Of a DNA stretch of 64,000 bases, positions 30,721 to 39,510 are shown piece by piece (positions within the stretch are counted from its first letter, which is position 1; each line of letters opens with the position of its first letter). The position numbers and the translations under genes are program-made. The stretch covers positions 640,001-704,000 of the forward strand of contig NZ_JAPWKB010000019.1 in assembly GCF_028283785.1 (NCBI RefSeq), given 5' to 3'. The DNA is from Paraburkholderia sp. (GTDB lineage Bacteria > Pseudomonadota > Gammaproteobacteria > Burkholderiales > Burkholderiaceae). Below the pieces are notes generated by a model. It worked only from the letters and a program-made list of their open reading frames with translations, was not told the origin of the DNA and ran no database searches.

Positions 30721-31425
30721 ATGTCCGACAAACACCTCTCCAGCCAGTTCGACGCCGACCTGAATCTCGTTTCGTCGAAGGTGCTCGAAATGGGCGGCCT
30801 CGTCGAATCGCAAATCGTCAAAGCGATGCTCGCGCTGAACAACTTCGATGGCGAGATCGCCGACGAAGTGATCGCCGCTGAAGATCGTCTGAACACGATG
30901 GAAGTCGAGATCGACGAAGAGTGCAGCAACATCATCGCGCGCCGTCAACCGGCCGCGCGCGATCTGCGCCTGCTGATCGCCATTTCGAAGACCATCACGA
31001 ACCTCGAACGCGCCGGCGACGAAGCGGAAAAAATCGCCAAGCGTACGCGTCGTTTGATGGAAGACGGCGCGTCGCGCACCATCAATATCGCCGAAATCAA
31101 GCTGTCCGGCGAGATGGCGGTGTCGATCCTGCGCCGCGCGCTCGACGCGTTCGCGCGTCTCGATACCGTGGCCGCCGCGCAGATCGTGCGCGACGATAAA
31201 GCCATCGACGAAGAATTCCGCGCGTTCGTGCGCAAGCTGATTTCGTACATGACCGAAGATCCGCGTTCGATCTCCGTCGGTCTCGACTTCCTGTTCATCG
31301 CGAAGGCGATCGAGCGGATCGGCGACCACGCGAAGAACATCGCGGAATTCATCATCTATATCGTCAAGGGTACCGACGTGCGCCATAAGTCGCGCGACGC
31401 GCTCGAACGCGAAGCCCTCAGTTAA
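30721..31425 (+). CDS. phoU: Phosphate signalling regulator PhoU
   Basis: This 234-residue protein consists of two similar three-helix PhoU domains with conserved acidic/His metal-binding motifs (EAEKIAKRTRRL-type and ERIGDHAKNIAEFIIY). It links the Pst transporter to the PhoR kinase and keeps PhoR in phosphatase mode when phosphate is plentiful. It lies 26 bases after pstB and 36 before phoB, consistent with one operon. Confidence 0.96.
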   Translation: MSDKHLSSQFDADLNLVSSKVLEMGGLVESQIVKAMLALNNFDGEIADEVIAAEDRLNTMEVEIDEECSNIIARRQPAARDLRLLIAISKTITNLERAGDEAEKIAKRTRRLMEDGASRTINIAEIKLSGEMAVSILRRALDAFARLDTVAAAQIVRDDKAIDEEFRAFVRKLISYMTEDPRSISVGLDFLFIAKAIERIGDHAKNIAEFIIYIVKGTDVRHKSRDALEREALS

Positions 31426-31461
31426 TCCCGTTACTCCAAGCATAAAGGTCAAGAGGTGCCG

Positions 31462-32163
31462 ATGCCCAGCAGCATTCTCGTCATTGAAGATGAGCCCGCT
31501 ATCTCCGAACTGATTTCGGTGAATCTTCAGCACGCGGGACATTGCCCCATCCGCGCATATAACGCGGAACAGGCGCAGAACCTGATCAGCGACGTGTTGC
31601 CCGATCTCGTTTTGCTGGACTGGATGCTGCCGGGTAAATCCGGCATCGCATTCGCGCGCGATCTCCGCAACAACGAGCGCACGAAGCACATCCCGATCAT
31701 CATGCTGACCGCGCGCGGCGACGAACAGGACAAGGTGCTCGGTCTTGAAATTGGCGCCGACGACTACGTCACCAAGCCGTTTTCGCCGAAGGAACTGATG
31801 GCGCGGATCAAGGCGGTGTTGCGCCGTCGTGCGCCGCAGTTGACCGAAGACGTCGTCGCGATCAACGGCCTGAAGCTCGATCCGGCCACGCATCGCGTCG
31901 CGGCGCATGCGGAAGGCAGCGAGATCAAGCTCGATCTCGGTCCGACCGAATTCCGTCTGCTGCACTTCTTCATGACGCATCCGGAGCGCGTCCATAGCCG
32001 CACCCAGCTGCTCGATCAGGTTTGGGGTGACCACGTGTTCGTCGAAGAACGCACGGTCGACGTCCACATCAAACGATTGCGCGCAGCGCTGAAGCCGGCC
32101 GGTTGCGACATGATGATCGAAACGGTGCGTGGTAGCGGTTACCGGCTCGCGAAAAACGCCTGA
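31462..32163 (+). CDS. phoB: Phosphate regulon response regulator PhoB
   Basis: This 233-residue OmpR-type regulator has a receiver domain with phospho-acceptor Asp53 in LVLLDWMLPG and the conserved Lys in DDYVTKPFSPKEL. The winged-helix DNA-binding domain carries VEERTVDVHIKRLRAAL and the C-terminal GSGYRL. It should bind the Pho boxes found upstream of pstS and olsB. The ATG at 31462 is chosen over a GTG at 31456 because AAGAGG (31451-31456) is the ribosome site. Confidence 0.96.
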   Translation: MPSSILVIEDEPAISELISVNLQHAGHCPIRAYNAEQAQNLISDVLPDLVLLDWMLPGKSGIAFARDLRNNERTKHIPIIMLTARGDEQDKVLGLEIGADDYVTKPFSPKELMARIKAVLRRRAPQLTEDVVAINGLKLDPATHRVAAHAEGSEIKLDLGPTEFRLLHFFMTHPERVHSRTQLLDQVWGDHVFVEERTVDVHIKRLRAALKPAGCDMMIETVRGSGYRLAKNA

Positions 32164-32177
32164 CCGGCCGCTCAGCC

Positions 32178-33491
32178 ATGAACGTCATCTGGGCGCGGTC
32201 CGTTGTATCGCTCGTGCTGCTGGCGCTGGTGTGCGCGGCGCTGACCGCGTTCACCAATCTGAAGATTGCGTTGATCGTGGCGGTGATCGTGCTGCTCGCG
32301 CAAAGTGCCTTCAGCACGTTTCATAAACAGCGTCTGTGGCGTCTGCTCGACGCGCCCGTGTACGGCGAAGTGCCGAGCGCACCGGGCGTGTGGGGCGAAA
32401 TCTACTACCGTCTGCACAAGCTCGCGAAACGCTGGCATGCGCAGGTGCGTCAGGTCGAGCAACAACATTCGCGCTTTATTCAGGCTATCCAGGCGTCGCC
32501 GAACGGTGTGGCGATGCTCGACGATCACGACCAGATCGAGTGGTGCAATTCCATTTCCGAAGTGCATTTCGGGCTCGATGCAAAGCGCGATCTGCGTCAG
32601 CACATCACCCATCTGGTACGTCAGCCCGACTTCGTCAAATATCTGAATTCGCATCAGTACGACGAGATGCTGATCATGCGGCGGATGGGCGAAAAGCGTC
32701 AGAACGTGCTGTCCGTGCAGGTGTTCCCGTACGGCGAAAACCGTAAGCTGGTGCTGTCGCAAGACATCACCGAGCTGGAGCGCACCGACGCGATGCGACG
32801 CGATTTCGTCGCGAACGTGTCGCATGAACTGAAGACGCCGTTGACGGTGTTGTCGGGGTTTCTGGAGACGATGCGCGAGTTGCCGTTGAGCGATGAAGAG
32901 CGCGCACGGTATCTCGAACTGATGGATCAGCAGTCCACGCGAATGCGGCATATCGTCAGCGATCTTTTGGTGCTGGCCACGCTCGAAGGCGACAACAAGC
33001 ATCCGGGCGACCAGATGATCGACATGCGCGCGGTGTTGAGCCATCTCGAAGACGATGCGGACAATCTCTCCAGCGACCATCACCGGATCACCTTCGACTG
33101 CGATGAAGGCTTGACGGTGACGGGTGTCGAGACGGAAATCATGAGTGCGCTGGGCAACCTCGTCACCAATGCGATCCGCTATACGCCCGACGGCGGCACG
33201 ATCCGCGTGTCGTGGAAGGCGGAACGCGGCAGCGCGGTGTTTGCGGTCACGGACAGCGGGCTCGGTATTCCGGCGGCGGATATTCCGCGGCTGACCGAAC
33301 GTTTTTATCGCGTGGACCGGAGCCGCTCGCGCGATACCGGCGGCACGGGCCTCGGGCTTGCAATCGTCAAGCACGTGTTGCAACGGCACGAGGCGCAGCT
33401 CGAAGTGAAAAGCGAAGAGGGCCGGGGCAGTACCTTCACCGTGCGCTTCCCGATGTCGCGAACCGCGCGAAGGATGCCCGCACCGGTGTGA
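32178..33491 (+). CDS. phoR: Phosphate regulon sensor kinase PhoR
   Basis: This 437-residue membrane histidine kinase has two N-terminal helices with almost no periplasmic loop, which suits sensing through Pst/PhoU rather than direct ligand binding. A PhoR-type linker and PAS domain (PNGVAMLDDHDQIEWCN) follow. The HisKA box with His216 is SHELKTPLTVLSGFLE. The HATPase boxes are NLVTNAIRYTP, DSGLGIP and GTGLGLAIVK. It starts 14 bases after phoB and ends the operon at a bidirectional terminator. Confidence 0.96.
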   Translation: MNVIWARSVVSLVLLALVCAALTAFTNLKIALIVAVIVLLAQSAFSTFHKQRLWRLLDAPVYGEVPSAPGVWGEIYYRLHKLAKRWHAQVRQVEQQHSRFIQAIQASPNGVAMLDDHDQIEWCNSISEVHFGLDAKRDLRQHITHLVRQPDFVKYLNSHQYDEMLIMRRMGEKRQNVLSVQVFPYGENRKLVLSQDITELERTDAMRRDFVANVSHELKTPLTVLSGFLETMRELPLSDEERARYLELMDQQSTRMRHIVSDLLVLATLEGDNKHPGDQMIDMRAVLSHLEDDADNLSSDHHRITFDCDEGLTVTGVETEIMSALGNLVTNAIRYTPDGGTIRVSWKAERGSAVFAVTDSGLGIPAADIPRLTERFYRVDRSRSRDTGGTGLGLAIVKHVLQRHEAQLEVKSEEGRGSTFTVRFPMSRTARRMPAPV

Positions 33492-33556
33492 CGGGCGCGG
33501 TTTGCCACGTATCGTCCGGTCGATGTATCCGCAGCGCGATGTCGTAAAGATGTCGT

Positions 33557-33587
33557 AAAAAAGCCCGCCTTTCAGGCGGGCTTTTTT
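33557..33587. terminator. Bidirectional terminator, phoR / ppk
   Basis: Fourteen-base arms (33557-33570 and 33574-33587) made of an A-run, GCCCGCC and its complement, and a T-run enclose a three-base loop. It separates the convergent phoR and ppk genes. Confidence 0.92.
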
Positions 33588-33628
33588 ACGTCCGCATCCG
33601 GCGCTTTACCGGATGCAGTCATCGACGT

Positions 33629-35692
33629 TCACGGACAAAACTTGCCCAGCAAACTCATTTGCGCATTGCGCGACGATTTTCCGGGCCTTCTGCGCCGATA
33701 ATGGCCGTCGCTTTGCATCAGCCATGCGGTCTGGTTATCGCCGAGAAACGCCGACAGGCCTTCTGCAATAACCCGCCGTTTCAGACGCCGGTTATTGATC
33801 GGGAAAGCGACCTCGATACGCCGGAACAGATTGCGGTCCATCCAGTCGGCGCTCGACAGATACACCTGTTCCTTGCCGCTATCGTAGAAATAATAGATAC
33901 GGTGATGTTCGAGAAAGCGCCCGACGATCGAGCGCACGGTGATGTTCTCCGACAGGCCCGGCACGCCGGGTTGCAACGAACACACGCCCCGCACGATCAG
34001 ATCGATCTTCACGCCTGCCTGCGACGCTTCGTATAACTCCGCGATCACCGTGGGTTCGAGCAGCGCATTCATCTTCGCGACGATCCGCGCTTTTTTGCCC
34101 GCACGCGCGTGATCGGCTTCCGCGCGAATCGCCTCGATAAGCTTCGGATGCAGCGTGAACGGCGATTGCCATAACGCGTGCAGCTTCAGTTCGCCACCGA
34201 TGCCGGTCAATTGCTGGAATACGTGATGCACGTCCTCGCAGGTCTTCTGATCCGACGTCATCAAGCCGAAGTCGGTGTACAGACGCGCGGTTCGCGGATG
34301 ATAGTTGCCCGTGCCCAGATGGACGTAGCGCTTCAGCGTAGCCTTGCCGTTCACCGATGCGCGTCGCACGATCAGCATCATCTTTGCGTGGCACTTGTGG
34401 CCCACGACGCCGTACACGACATGCGCGCCGACGGCTTCGAGTTGCGACGCCCAGTTGATGTTGGTCTCTTCGTCGAAGCGCGCCAGCAACTCCACGACCA
34501 CCGTGACTTCCTTGCCGTTGCGCGCGGCCTGCATCAGCGCGTCCATCAGCGGCGAGTCGGTGCCGGTCCGGTAGATGGTCTGCTTGATCGCGACCACGTT
34601 CGGATCTTTGGCCGCCTGAAGCAGCAACTCCAGCACCGGCTGAAAACTTTCGTACGGATGATGCAGCAGCACGTCGCCCTGATCGATCACGTCGAACATG
34701 CTTGCGCTGTTGGCGACTTGCGCGGGAATCGCGGGAATGTGCGGCACGAACTTCAGGTCCGGCCGGTCGACCATTTCCGGCAGTTGCATCAGACGCACCA
34801 GATTCACCGGACCATCGACGTAATAGCAGTCTTTTTCGGACAAACTGCTTTCGTCGAGCAGACGGCGCACCAGATGCGGCGGCGTTTCCGCCGACACTTC
34901 GAGGCGCACCGCGTTGCCCAGATGACGCGCGGGCAATTCGCCCTGCAGCGCGACACGCAGATTGGTGATTTCGTCTTCGTCGACGAACAGTTCGCTGTTG
35001 CGGGTGATCCGGAACTGGTTGCAGCTTCGCACCACGAGGTTCGGGAACAATTCGCCAACGAAGCGCTGCAACAGCGACGACAGCAGCACGAAACCATGCG
35101 GATAGCCGGACAGTTCCTGCGGCATGCGCACGAGGCGCGGCAACGCGCGCGGTGCCTGCACGATGCCCATCAGCGCCTGACGGCCGAATGCATCGCGGCC
35201 TTCCAGTTCGACCACGAAATTCAGGCTCTTGTTGAGCACGCGCGGAAACGGATGCGCGGGATCGAGACCGATCGGCGTCAGCACGGGCAGCAGTTCTTCG
35301 AGGAAGTACGTGCGCGCCCAGTCGGTTTGCGCCTCGTTCCACGCTTCGGTGCCGTGAAAATAAATACCTTCTTCTTCGAGCGCGGACAGCACGGTGTCGT
35401 GCAGCATCGTGTACTGACGATGGACGAGCTTCTGCGCGCGTTCGACGACGAGGTCGTACACGTGTTGCAACGACATGCCGTCGGGCGACAGCGCGCCCGG
35501 GTTGTCGCGCATCTGTTCGTGAAGCCCGGCCATCCGGACTTCGAAGAATTCGTCGAGATTGCTACTGGTGATGCAGATGAACCGGAGGCGTTCGAGCAGC
35601 GGCACGGCAGGATCAGCAGCCTGCGCGAGTACACGCTCGTTGAAACCAAGAATGCCCAGTTCGCGATTTAACAGCGGGTAGCGGATGGACAT
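33629..35692 (-). CDS. ppk: Polyphosphate kinase Ppk1
   Basis: This 687-residue enzyme polymerises the gamma-phosphate of ATP into inorganic polyphosphate. The N-terminal domain begins YPLLNRELGILGFNERVL, followed by the head domain. The two C-terminal domains carry the phospholipase-D-like catalytic region with the autophosphorylated His in HLGTGNYHPRTARLY and the partner region HKCHAKMM. The ATG at 35692 gives the standard MSIRYPL start; the frame runs 19 codons further upstream. A possible Pho box lies upstream. It is convergent with phoR and divergent from ppx. Confidence 0.95.
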   Translation of the reverse strand: MSIRYPLLNRELGILGFNERVLAQAADPAVPLLERLRFICITSSNLDEFFEVRMAGLHEQMRDNPGALSPDGMSLQHVYDLVVERAQKLVHRQYTMLHDTVLSALEEEGIYFHGTEAWNEAQTDWARTYFLEELLPVLTPIGLDPAHPFPRVLNKSLNFVVELEGRDAFGRQALMGIVQAPRALPRLVRMPQELSGYPHGFVLLSSLLQRFVGELFPNLVVRSCNQFRITRNSELFVDEDEITNLRVALQGELPARHLGNAVRLEVSAETPPHLVRRLLDESSLSEKDCYYVDGPVNLVRLMQLPEMVDRPDLKFVPHIPAIPAQVANSASMFDVIDQGDVLLHHPYESFQPVLELLLQAAKDPNVVAIKQTIYRTGTDSPLMDALMQAARNGKEVTVVVELLARFDEETNINWASQLEAVGAHVVYGVVGHKCHAKMMLIVRRASVNGKATLKRYVHLGTGNYHPRTARLYTDFGLMTSDQKTCEDVHHVFQQLTGIGGELKLHALWQSPFTLHPKLIEAIRAEADHARAGKKARIVAKMNALLEPTVIAELYEASQAGVKIDLIVRGVCSLQPGVPGLSENITVRSIVGRFLEHHRIYYFYDSGKEQVYLSSADWMDRNLFRRIEVAFPINNRRLKRRVIAEGLSAFLGDNQTAWLMQSDGHYRRRRPGKSSRNAQMSLLGKFCP

Positions 35693-35744
35693 CGGCAGCG
35701 AGAATGGAATGTCGGGTGGAGACGTGAAAAGACGCTCGGAAATT

Positions 35745-35781
35745 CTCACAGTATGATGAAGTTCTTATGACATTCGATGAA
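35745..35781 (-). promoter_or_regulatory. Possible Pho box upstream of ppk
   Basis: On the minus strand four TTCAT/GTCAT/TTCAT/GTGAG elements begin at 35781, 35771, 35760 and 35749, spaced 10, 11 and 11 bases. A CATACT at 35755-35750 lies 11 bases after the GTCAT repeat and could be the -10. The repeats are more degenerate than those at pstS and olsB, so PhoB control of ppk is plausible but unproven. Confidence 0.45.
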
Positions 35782-35964
35782 TAAATTCTACGCCGGATTC
35801 GTGGTATGTCTAACGATGCAATAACGCAAATAAATCCATCCGCCGCAACAGCCGCGCGTGGGTGACAATGCGGGGCCAGGTACGCTTAAAATGGCGTCTT
35901 TAAACGGTGAATGCGGAGCGGTCGTTGCCGCGCCCGATTCACGCGCATGGAGTCCGCACACCCG

Positions 35965-37479
35965 ATGGTCAATCCTCCGCCACTCCTTGCCGCTGTCGAT
36001 CTCGGCTCGAACAGCTTCCGGCTGATCGTCGGCCGTGTCGAAGAAACCGATGCCGGTAGCCAGATCTACCAGGTCGATGCATTGCGCGAGCCGGTGCGGC
36101 TGGGCGCCGGGCTGTCGAGCGACAAGATGCTCGACCGTGCGTCGCAGGTGCGCGCGTGCGACGCGCTGAAGCGTTTCGGCGAGCGTCTGCGCGATTTCCA
36201 CCCCGATCACGTTCGCGCGGTCGCCACCAATACGTTGCGCGTCGCCAAAAACGCCGGCGATTTTCTGGCCGAGGCGCAGGCTGCGCTCGGTTTCCCGATC
36301 GAAGTGATCGCCGGACGCGAAGAAGCGCGGCTGATCTACGCGGGCGCCGCGCATTCCGTGCCGGCCAGCGCGGGCAAGCGGCTCGTCGTGGATATCGGCG
36401 GCGGCTCGACCGAATTCATCATCGGTTCGCACTACACGCCGATCAAGATGGAAAGCCTGTATATCGGCTGCGTCAGCCATAGCCGCGCATTTTTCCCGGC
36501 CGGCAATGTCGACGAATACACGATGCGGCAGGCCGAACTCGCCGCCGCACGCGAAATCCAGATCATCTCCAGCGAATACAAGAAAACCGGTTGGGATCAG
36601 GCGATCGGTTCGTCGGGTACGGCGCGCGCGCTAGCCGAACTCGTCGAGGCGAACGGTTTCAACGATCCCGGCATTACGCACGGTATTTCGCGCGGCGGTC
36701 TCGAACGTCTGAAGCGCGCGCTGATCAAGGCGGAAAACGTCAACCGGCTGAAGCTGGTCGCGCTGAAGGGCGACCGGATTCCGGTGCTGGCCGGCGGGCT
36801 GTCGATCATGATCGCGGTGTTCGAAGAACTCGGCGTCGATTACGTCGACACCACCGACGGCGCGTTGCGTCTGGGCGTGCTGTACGACCTGCTGGGCCGC
36901 TCGCAGCACGAAGACATGCGTACGGTCACCGTCGAGGGTTTCATGCGCCGCTACGGCGTCGATCGTGCGCAGGCGCATCGTATCGGCGACATGGCCGTGC
37001 GTCTGTACGACCAGTTCGCGATCGAACCCGACGCCGAGCGTCGCGCGGAGAATCGGGTGTTTCTGAACTGGGCGGCGGCGCTGCATGAAATCGGCCTGTC
37101 CATTTCGCACAGCGCCTATCACAAGCACTCCGCGTATATCGCGAGCAACGCGGATATGCCGGGTTTCTCGCGAACCGATCAGGCCCGCCTCGCGGCGCTG
37201 GTGCTCGGTCACGCGGGCAAACTCGGCAAGCTGTCGCAAACCCGCGAAGTCGAATGGCCGTTGCTGTTCTGTCTGCGGCTGGCGGCGTTGCTGTGCCGTC
37301 GTCGTGCGGACGTCGGCTTGCCGGGCATCGATGTCGCGCAGGTCAATGGCGGCTACGAAGTGCGTCTGCCGAACGACTGGGTCGCGAATAATCCGCTGAC
37401 CGATTACAGCCTGATTCAGGAGGCGGCGGAGTGGGAGAAGGTCGGTACGCCGTACCGCGTCGTGTACACGGACGCGTGA
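35965..37479 (+). CDS. ppx: Exopolyphosphatase / pppGpp phosphohydrolase
   Basis: This 504-residue member of the ASKHA fold removes terminal phosphates from polyphosphate, and possibly from pppGpp. The nucleotide-binding loops AAVDLGSNSFRLIVGR and VVDIGGGSTEFI, the catalytic Glu region AGREEARLIY and SSGTARAL are present. A C-terminal HD-like helical domain (ALHEIGLSISHSAYHKHSAY) follows. I use the ATG at 35965, with GGAG 11 bases upstream; an in-frame ATG at 35947 would add six residues. It is divergent from ppk, so synthesis and breakdown of polyphosphate share one intergenic region. Confidence 0.94.
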   Translation: MVNPPPLLAAVDLGSNSFRLIVGRVEETDAGSQIYQVDALREPVRLGAGLSSDKMLDRASQVRACDALKRFGERLRDFHPDHVRAVATNTLRVAKNAGDFLAEAQAALGFPIEVIAGREEARLIYAGAAHSVPASAGKRLVVDIGGGSTEFIIGSHYTPIKMESLYIGCVSHSRAFFPAGNVDEYTMRQAELAAAREIQIISSEYKKTGWDQAIGSSGTARALAELVEANGFNDPGITHGISRGGLERLKRALIKAENVNRLKLVALKGDRIPVLAGGLSIMIAVFEELGVDYVDTTDGALRLGVLYDLLGRSQHEDMRTVTVEGFMRRYGVDRAQAHRIGDMAVRLYDQFAIEPDAERRAENRVFLNWAAALHEIGLSISHSAYHKHSAYIASNADMPGFSRTDQARLAALVLGHAGKLGKLSQTREVEWPLLFCLRLAALLCRRRADVGLPGIDVAQVNGGYEVRLPNDWVANNPLTDYSLIQEAAEWEKVGTPYRVVYTDA

Positions 37480-37518
37480 TCCGCCAGCAGGTTTAACGAA
37501 CCGCGCCGCTTCAGATAA

Positions 37519-37550
37519 AACGGCCCGGCAGCGCAAGCTGCCGGGCCGTT
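37519..37550. terminator. Hairpin terminator between ppx and olsB
   Basis: Fourteen-base perfect arms (37519-37532 and 37537-37550) enclose a GCAA tetraloop. A-residues precede and a T-containing tract follows, so it can serve both convergent genes. Confidence 0.82.
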
Positions 37551-37578
37551 GTGTTTGCGGCCATCGCGGCAAACCGCG

Positions 37579-38394
37579 TTAGCGCGCCAGCGTGTCGCCG
37601 AGGAAATGCTTTGCGTAGCGCGCGTTGATTTCCGACAGATGCAACAGCGTGAGGAAGTCGGCCGTGTTGAAGTCGGGATCCCATGCCGGTGCGCCGCAAA
37701 TTTTCGCGCCGACCCGCAGATAGCCTTTGACGAGCGGCGGCGGTGCGGCATCGGCGCCGGTTTGCAGTTCGTCCACAGGCAACGGCGTATGCGGGAAGGC
37801 ACGATATTCCGGCGCGGTCAGCGCGTTGCCGCGCAGCGCGCAATACAGGTTCGCGGCGAAGTGACCGCCGTCGGCCATCGACACGCTCGCGCAGCCGAGC
37901 ATCGTTTCGTAGTTGTTGTGCTTCATGTACGACGCGAGGCCGGCCCACAACGACATGATCACCGAGCCGCTGCGATAGTCGGGGTGGACGCACGAGCGGC
38001 CCACTTCGACCATCTTCGGGCGCAGGTGCGTGAGGCGCGACACGTCGAACTCGCTTTCGGCATACAGACGGCCGATCCGTGCAGCCTGATGCGGCGGCAG
38101 CGCGCGATACGTCCCGACCACCTTCAGCGTGTCGAGATCGCGCACCAGCACATGATCGCAATACGCGTCGAATGCATCGACATCGAGACCGGCGGGACCG
38201 CTCAGTCGCGCGCCCATTTCATCGGCAAAAACACGGTAACGCAGACGCTGTGCTTCACGAAGCTCTTCGTCGGTGCGCGCCCACGCCACTTGCAGGCGGT
38301 GTTGCGCAGTGAGGGTTTCCTCGGCGCGCGGCAGACGACGACGCTCGAGTGGGATCGAAGCGAAGGGCAGGGTAGGCGTCGGCAGTTCTCGCAT
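37579..38394 (-). CDS. olsB: L-ornithine N-acyltransferase OlsB (GNAT family)
   Basis: This 271-residue acyltransferase matches OlsB, which adds a 3-hydroxy fatty acid from acyl-ACP to ornithine, the first step to ornithine lipids. Recognisable blocks are EAQRLRYRVFADEMG near residue 50, VGTYRAL, VEVGRSCVHPDYRSG and the C-terminal LVKGYLRVGAKICGAPAWDPDFNTADF (split here: LVKGYLRVGAKICG, then APAWDPDFNTADF). The start at 38394 lies well downstream of a PhoB-type promoter. No OlsA acyltransferase is adjacent. Ornithine lipids replace phospholipids when phosphate is scarce, which fits the neighbours. Confidence 0.88.
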   Translation of the reverse strand: MRELPTPTLPFASIPLERRRLPRAEETLTAQHRLQVAWARTDEELREAQRLRYRVFADEMGARLSGPAGLDVDAFDAYCDHVLVRDLDTLKVVGTYRALPPHQAARIGRLYAESEFDVSRLTHLRPKMVEVGRSCVHPDYRSGSVIMSLWAGLASYMKHNNYETMLGCASVSMADGGHFAANLYCALRGNALTAPEYRAFPHTPLPVDELQTGADAAPPPLVKGYLRVGAKICGAPAWDPDFNTADFLTLLHLSEINARYAKHFLGDTLAR

Positions 38395-38433
38395 GGGGCG
38401 TCCTGGTCGAAAAAGGGGATTCGCTTTTTCGCC

Positions 38434-38489
38434 AATGTAGTAACGCCCGGTGACGTTCGCATGGCAACGCGGTGACGATTGGGTGACGG
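38434..38489 (-). promoter_or_regulatory. Tandem Pho box and -10 of olsB
   Basis: Read on the minus strand, GTCAC begins at 38487, 38476 and 38454, and the degenerate GCCAT at 38465. The four elements are thus exactly 11 bases apart. After the last GTCAC, 10 bases separate it from TACATT (38439-38434), a good -10. This is the same geometry as the pstS promoter 12 kb away and places the predicted transcription start about 33 bases before the olsB ATG. Confidence 0.72.
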
Positions 38490-38585
38490 CTCGTAAGCTC
38501 GTACCTTGCAATCAGGTGCGCGCGCCGCGCGGCGCCGTGGTTTGTCGCGACCGGACGCGCCGTTTGCGCGCCCGTTGAAGCGGCC

Positions 38586-39044
38586 TCAGACGAGGTCGGG
38601 AGTGATGGCGGCGCGCAACACGACTTCGTCGTCGCCGTTGCGTTCGCGGCCGCTCAGCCAGCATACCGCGCCTTTCTTCAGCGCCCAGCTCGACGGGCTG
38701 CCGGACAGCAGGCTCGCCGCGACTTCGCCGAGGGTCGGTTGATGGCCGACCACCAGTACCGTCGATGCAATGCCTTCGGGCCAGCCTGCGGCCGTCAGCA
38801 CATCGGCGACGCGCGCGTTCGGCGCGAGCTCGCGGACTACGCGATATTGATCGGTCAGACATTCGACGGTCTGGATCGTGCGGGTGGCGGGACTGACGAG
38901 GATCACCGCATCGTCGTCGAGCCGTGCGCGTAACCACTTGGCCACGTTCTGCGCCTGCTTGCGGCCACGCACGGTCAGCTGTCGGGCAAGGTCGCTGGAT
39001 GCGCTGTCTTCGGCCTCGGCATGACGCCACAGGATCAGATTCAT
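38586..39044 (-). CDS. sixA: Phosphohistidine phosphatase SixA
   Basis: This 152-residue histidine-phosphatase-superfamily protein starts MNLILWRHAEAED, with the catalytic Arg-His (His8) in the RHA form typical of SixA. The second His lies in VLVVGHQPTLGEVA. SixA removes phosphate from phosphohistidine on HPt or PTS proteins. The ATG at 39044 follows AAGGAG at 39051-39056. The open frame continues upstream into tRNA-Pro, which is only read-through of an RNA gene. Confidence 0.93.
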   Translation of the reverse strand: MNLILWRHAEAEDSASSDLARQLTVRGRKQAQNVAKWLRARLDDDAVILVSPATRTIQTVECLTDQYRVVRELAPNARVADVLTAAGWPEGIASTVLVVGHQPTLGEVAASLLSGSPSSWALKKGAVCWLSGRERNGDDEVVLRAAITPDLV

Positions 39045-39216
39045 GATGAACTCCTTGTCTTTCCGCGAGATGTCGCCGGCGGATGTCGATGCGGCATGCG
39101 AGTGGGTTCGACACACCGTGCTTGCAGTGGGTTGCCGGTTGCCGTCAGCAAGGCATGAACCCGGCATGAACCGATGCATGAACGTGGTCCGCGGCGTCAT
39201 ACGCGAAGCGGAGCCC

Positions 39217-39256
39217 AAAAAGCAAAAACCCGCGAAGCCGAAGGCTACGCGGGTTT
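39217..39256 (-). terminator. Intrinsic terminator after tRNA-Pro
   Basis: On the minus strand AAACCCGCG pairs with CGCGGGTTT, an inner AGCC/GGCT stem closes a TTCG-type loop, and a T-rich tract follows (39228 down to 39217). It ends the tRNA-Pro transcript before sixA. Confidence 0.85.
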
Positions 39257-39273
39257 CGATTTTGCTTATTTCG

Positions 39274-39350
39274 TGGTCGGAGCGATAGGATTCGAACCTA
39301 CGACCCTCTGATCCCAAATCAGATGCGCTACCAGGCTGCGCTACGCTCCG
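39274..39350 (-). tRNA. tRNA-Pro (anticodon TGG)
   Basis: A complete 77-base cloverleaf with encoded CCA at 39274-39276. The acceptor CGGAGCG pairs with CGCTCCG. The anticodon arm TCTGA-TTTGGGA-TCAGA gives TGG, reading proline CCA and, by wobble, other CCN codons. The T arm contains GGTTCGAATCC. A strong terminator follows. Confidence 0.95.
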
Positions 39351-39510
39351 ACGAATCCGAGATTCTATAGGTCTTTATCCGATAGCGTCAATCGATTGAT
39401 GCGAAGATTTATCGGCAGCATGGATCGCGGCATGCGCGATGCACGAAAAGTCATCGTCGGGCAGCGTCACGCGTCGCAACGACGCGCACGCACTCGCGCT
39501 ATCGTGGCAC

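Noticed and set aside
39045..39317. N-terminal extension of sixA
   Set aside because: It would translate tRNA-Pro and its terminator; the AAGGAG site fixes the start at 39044.
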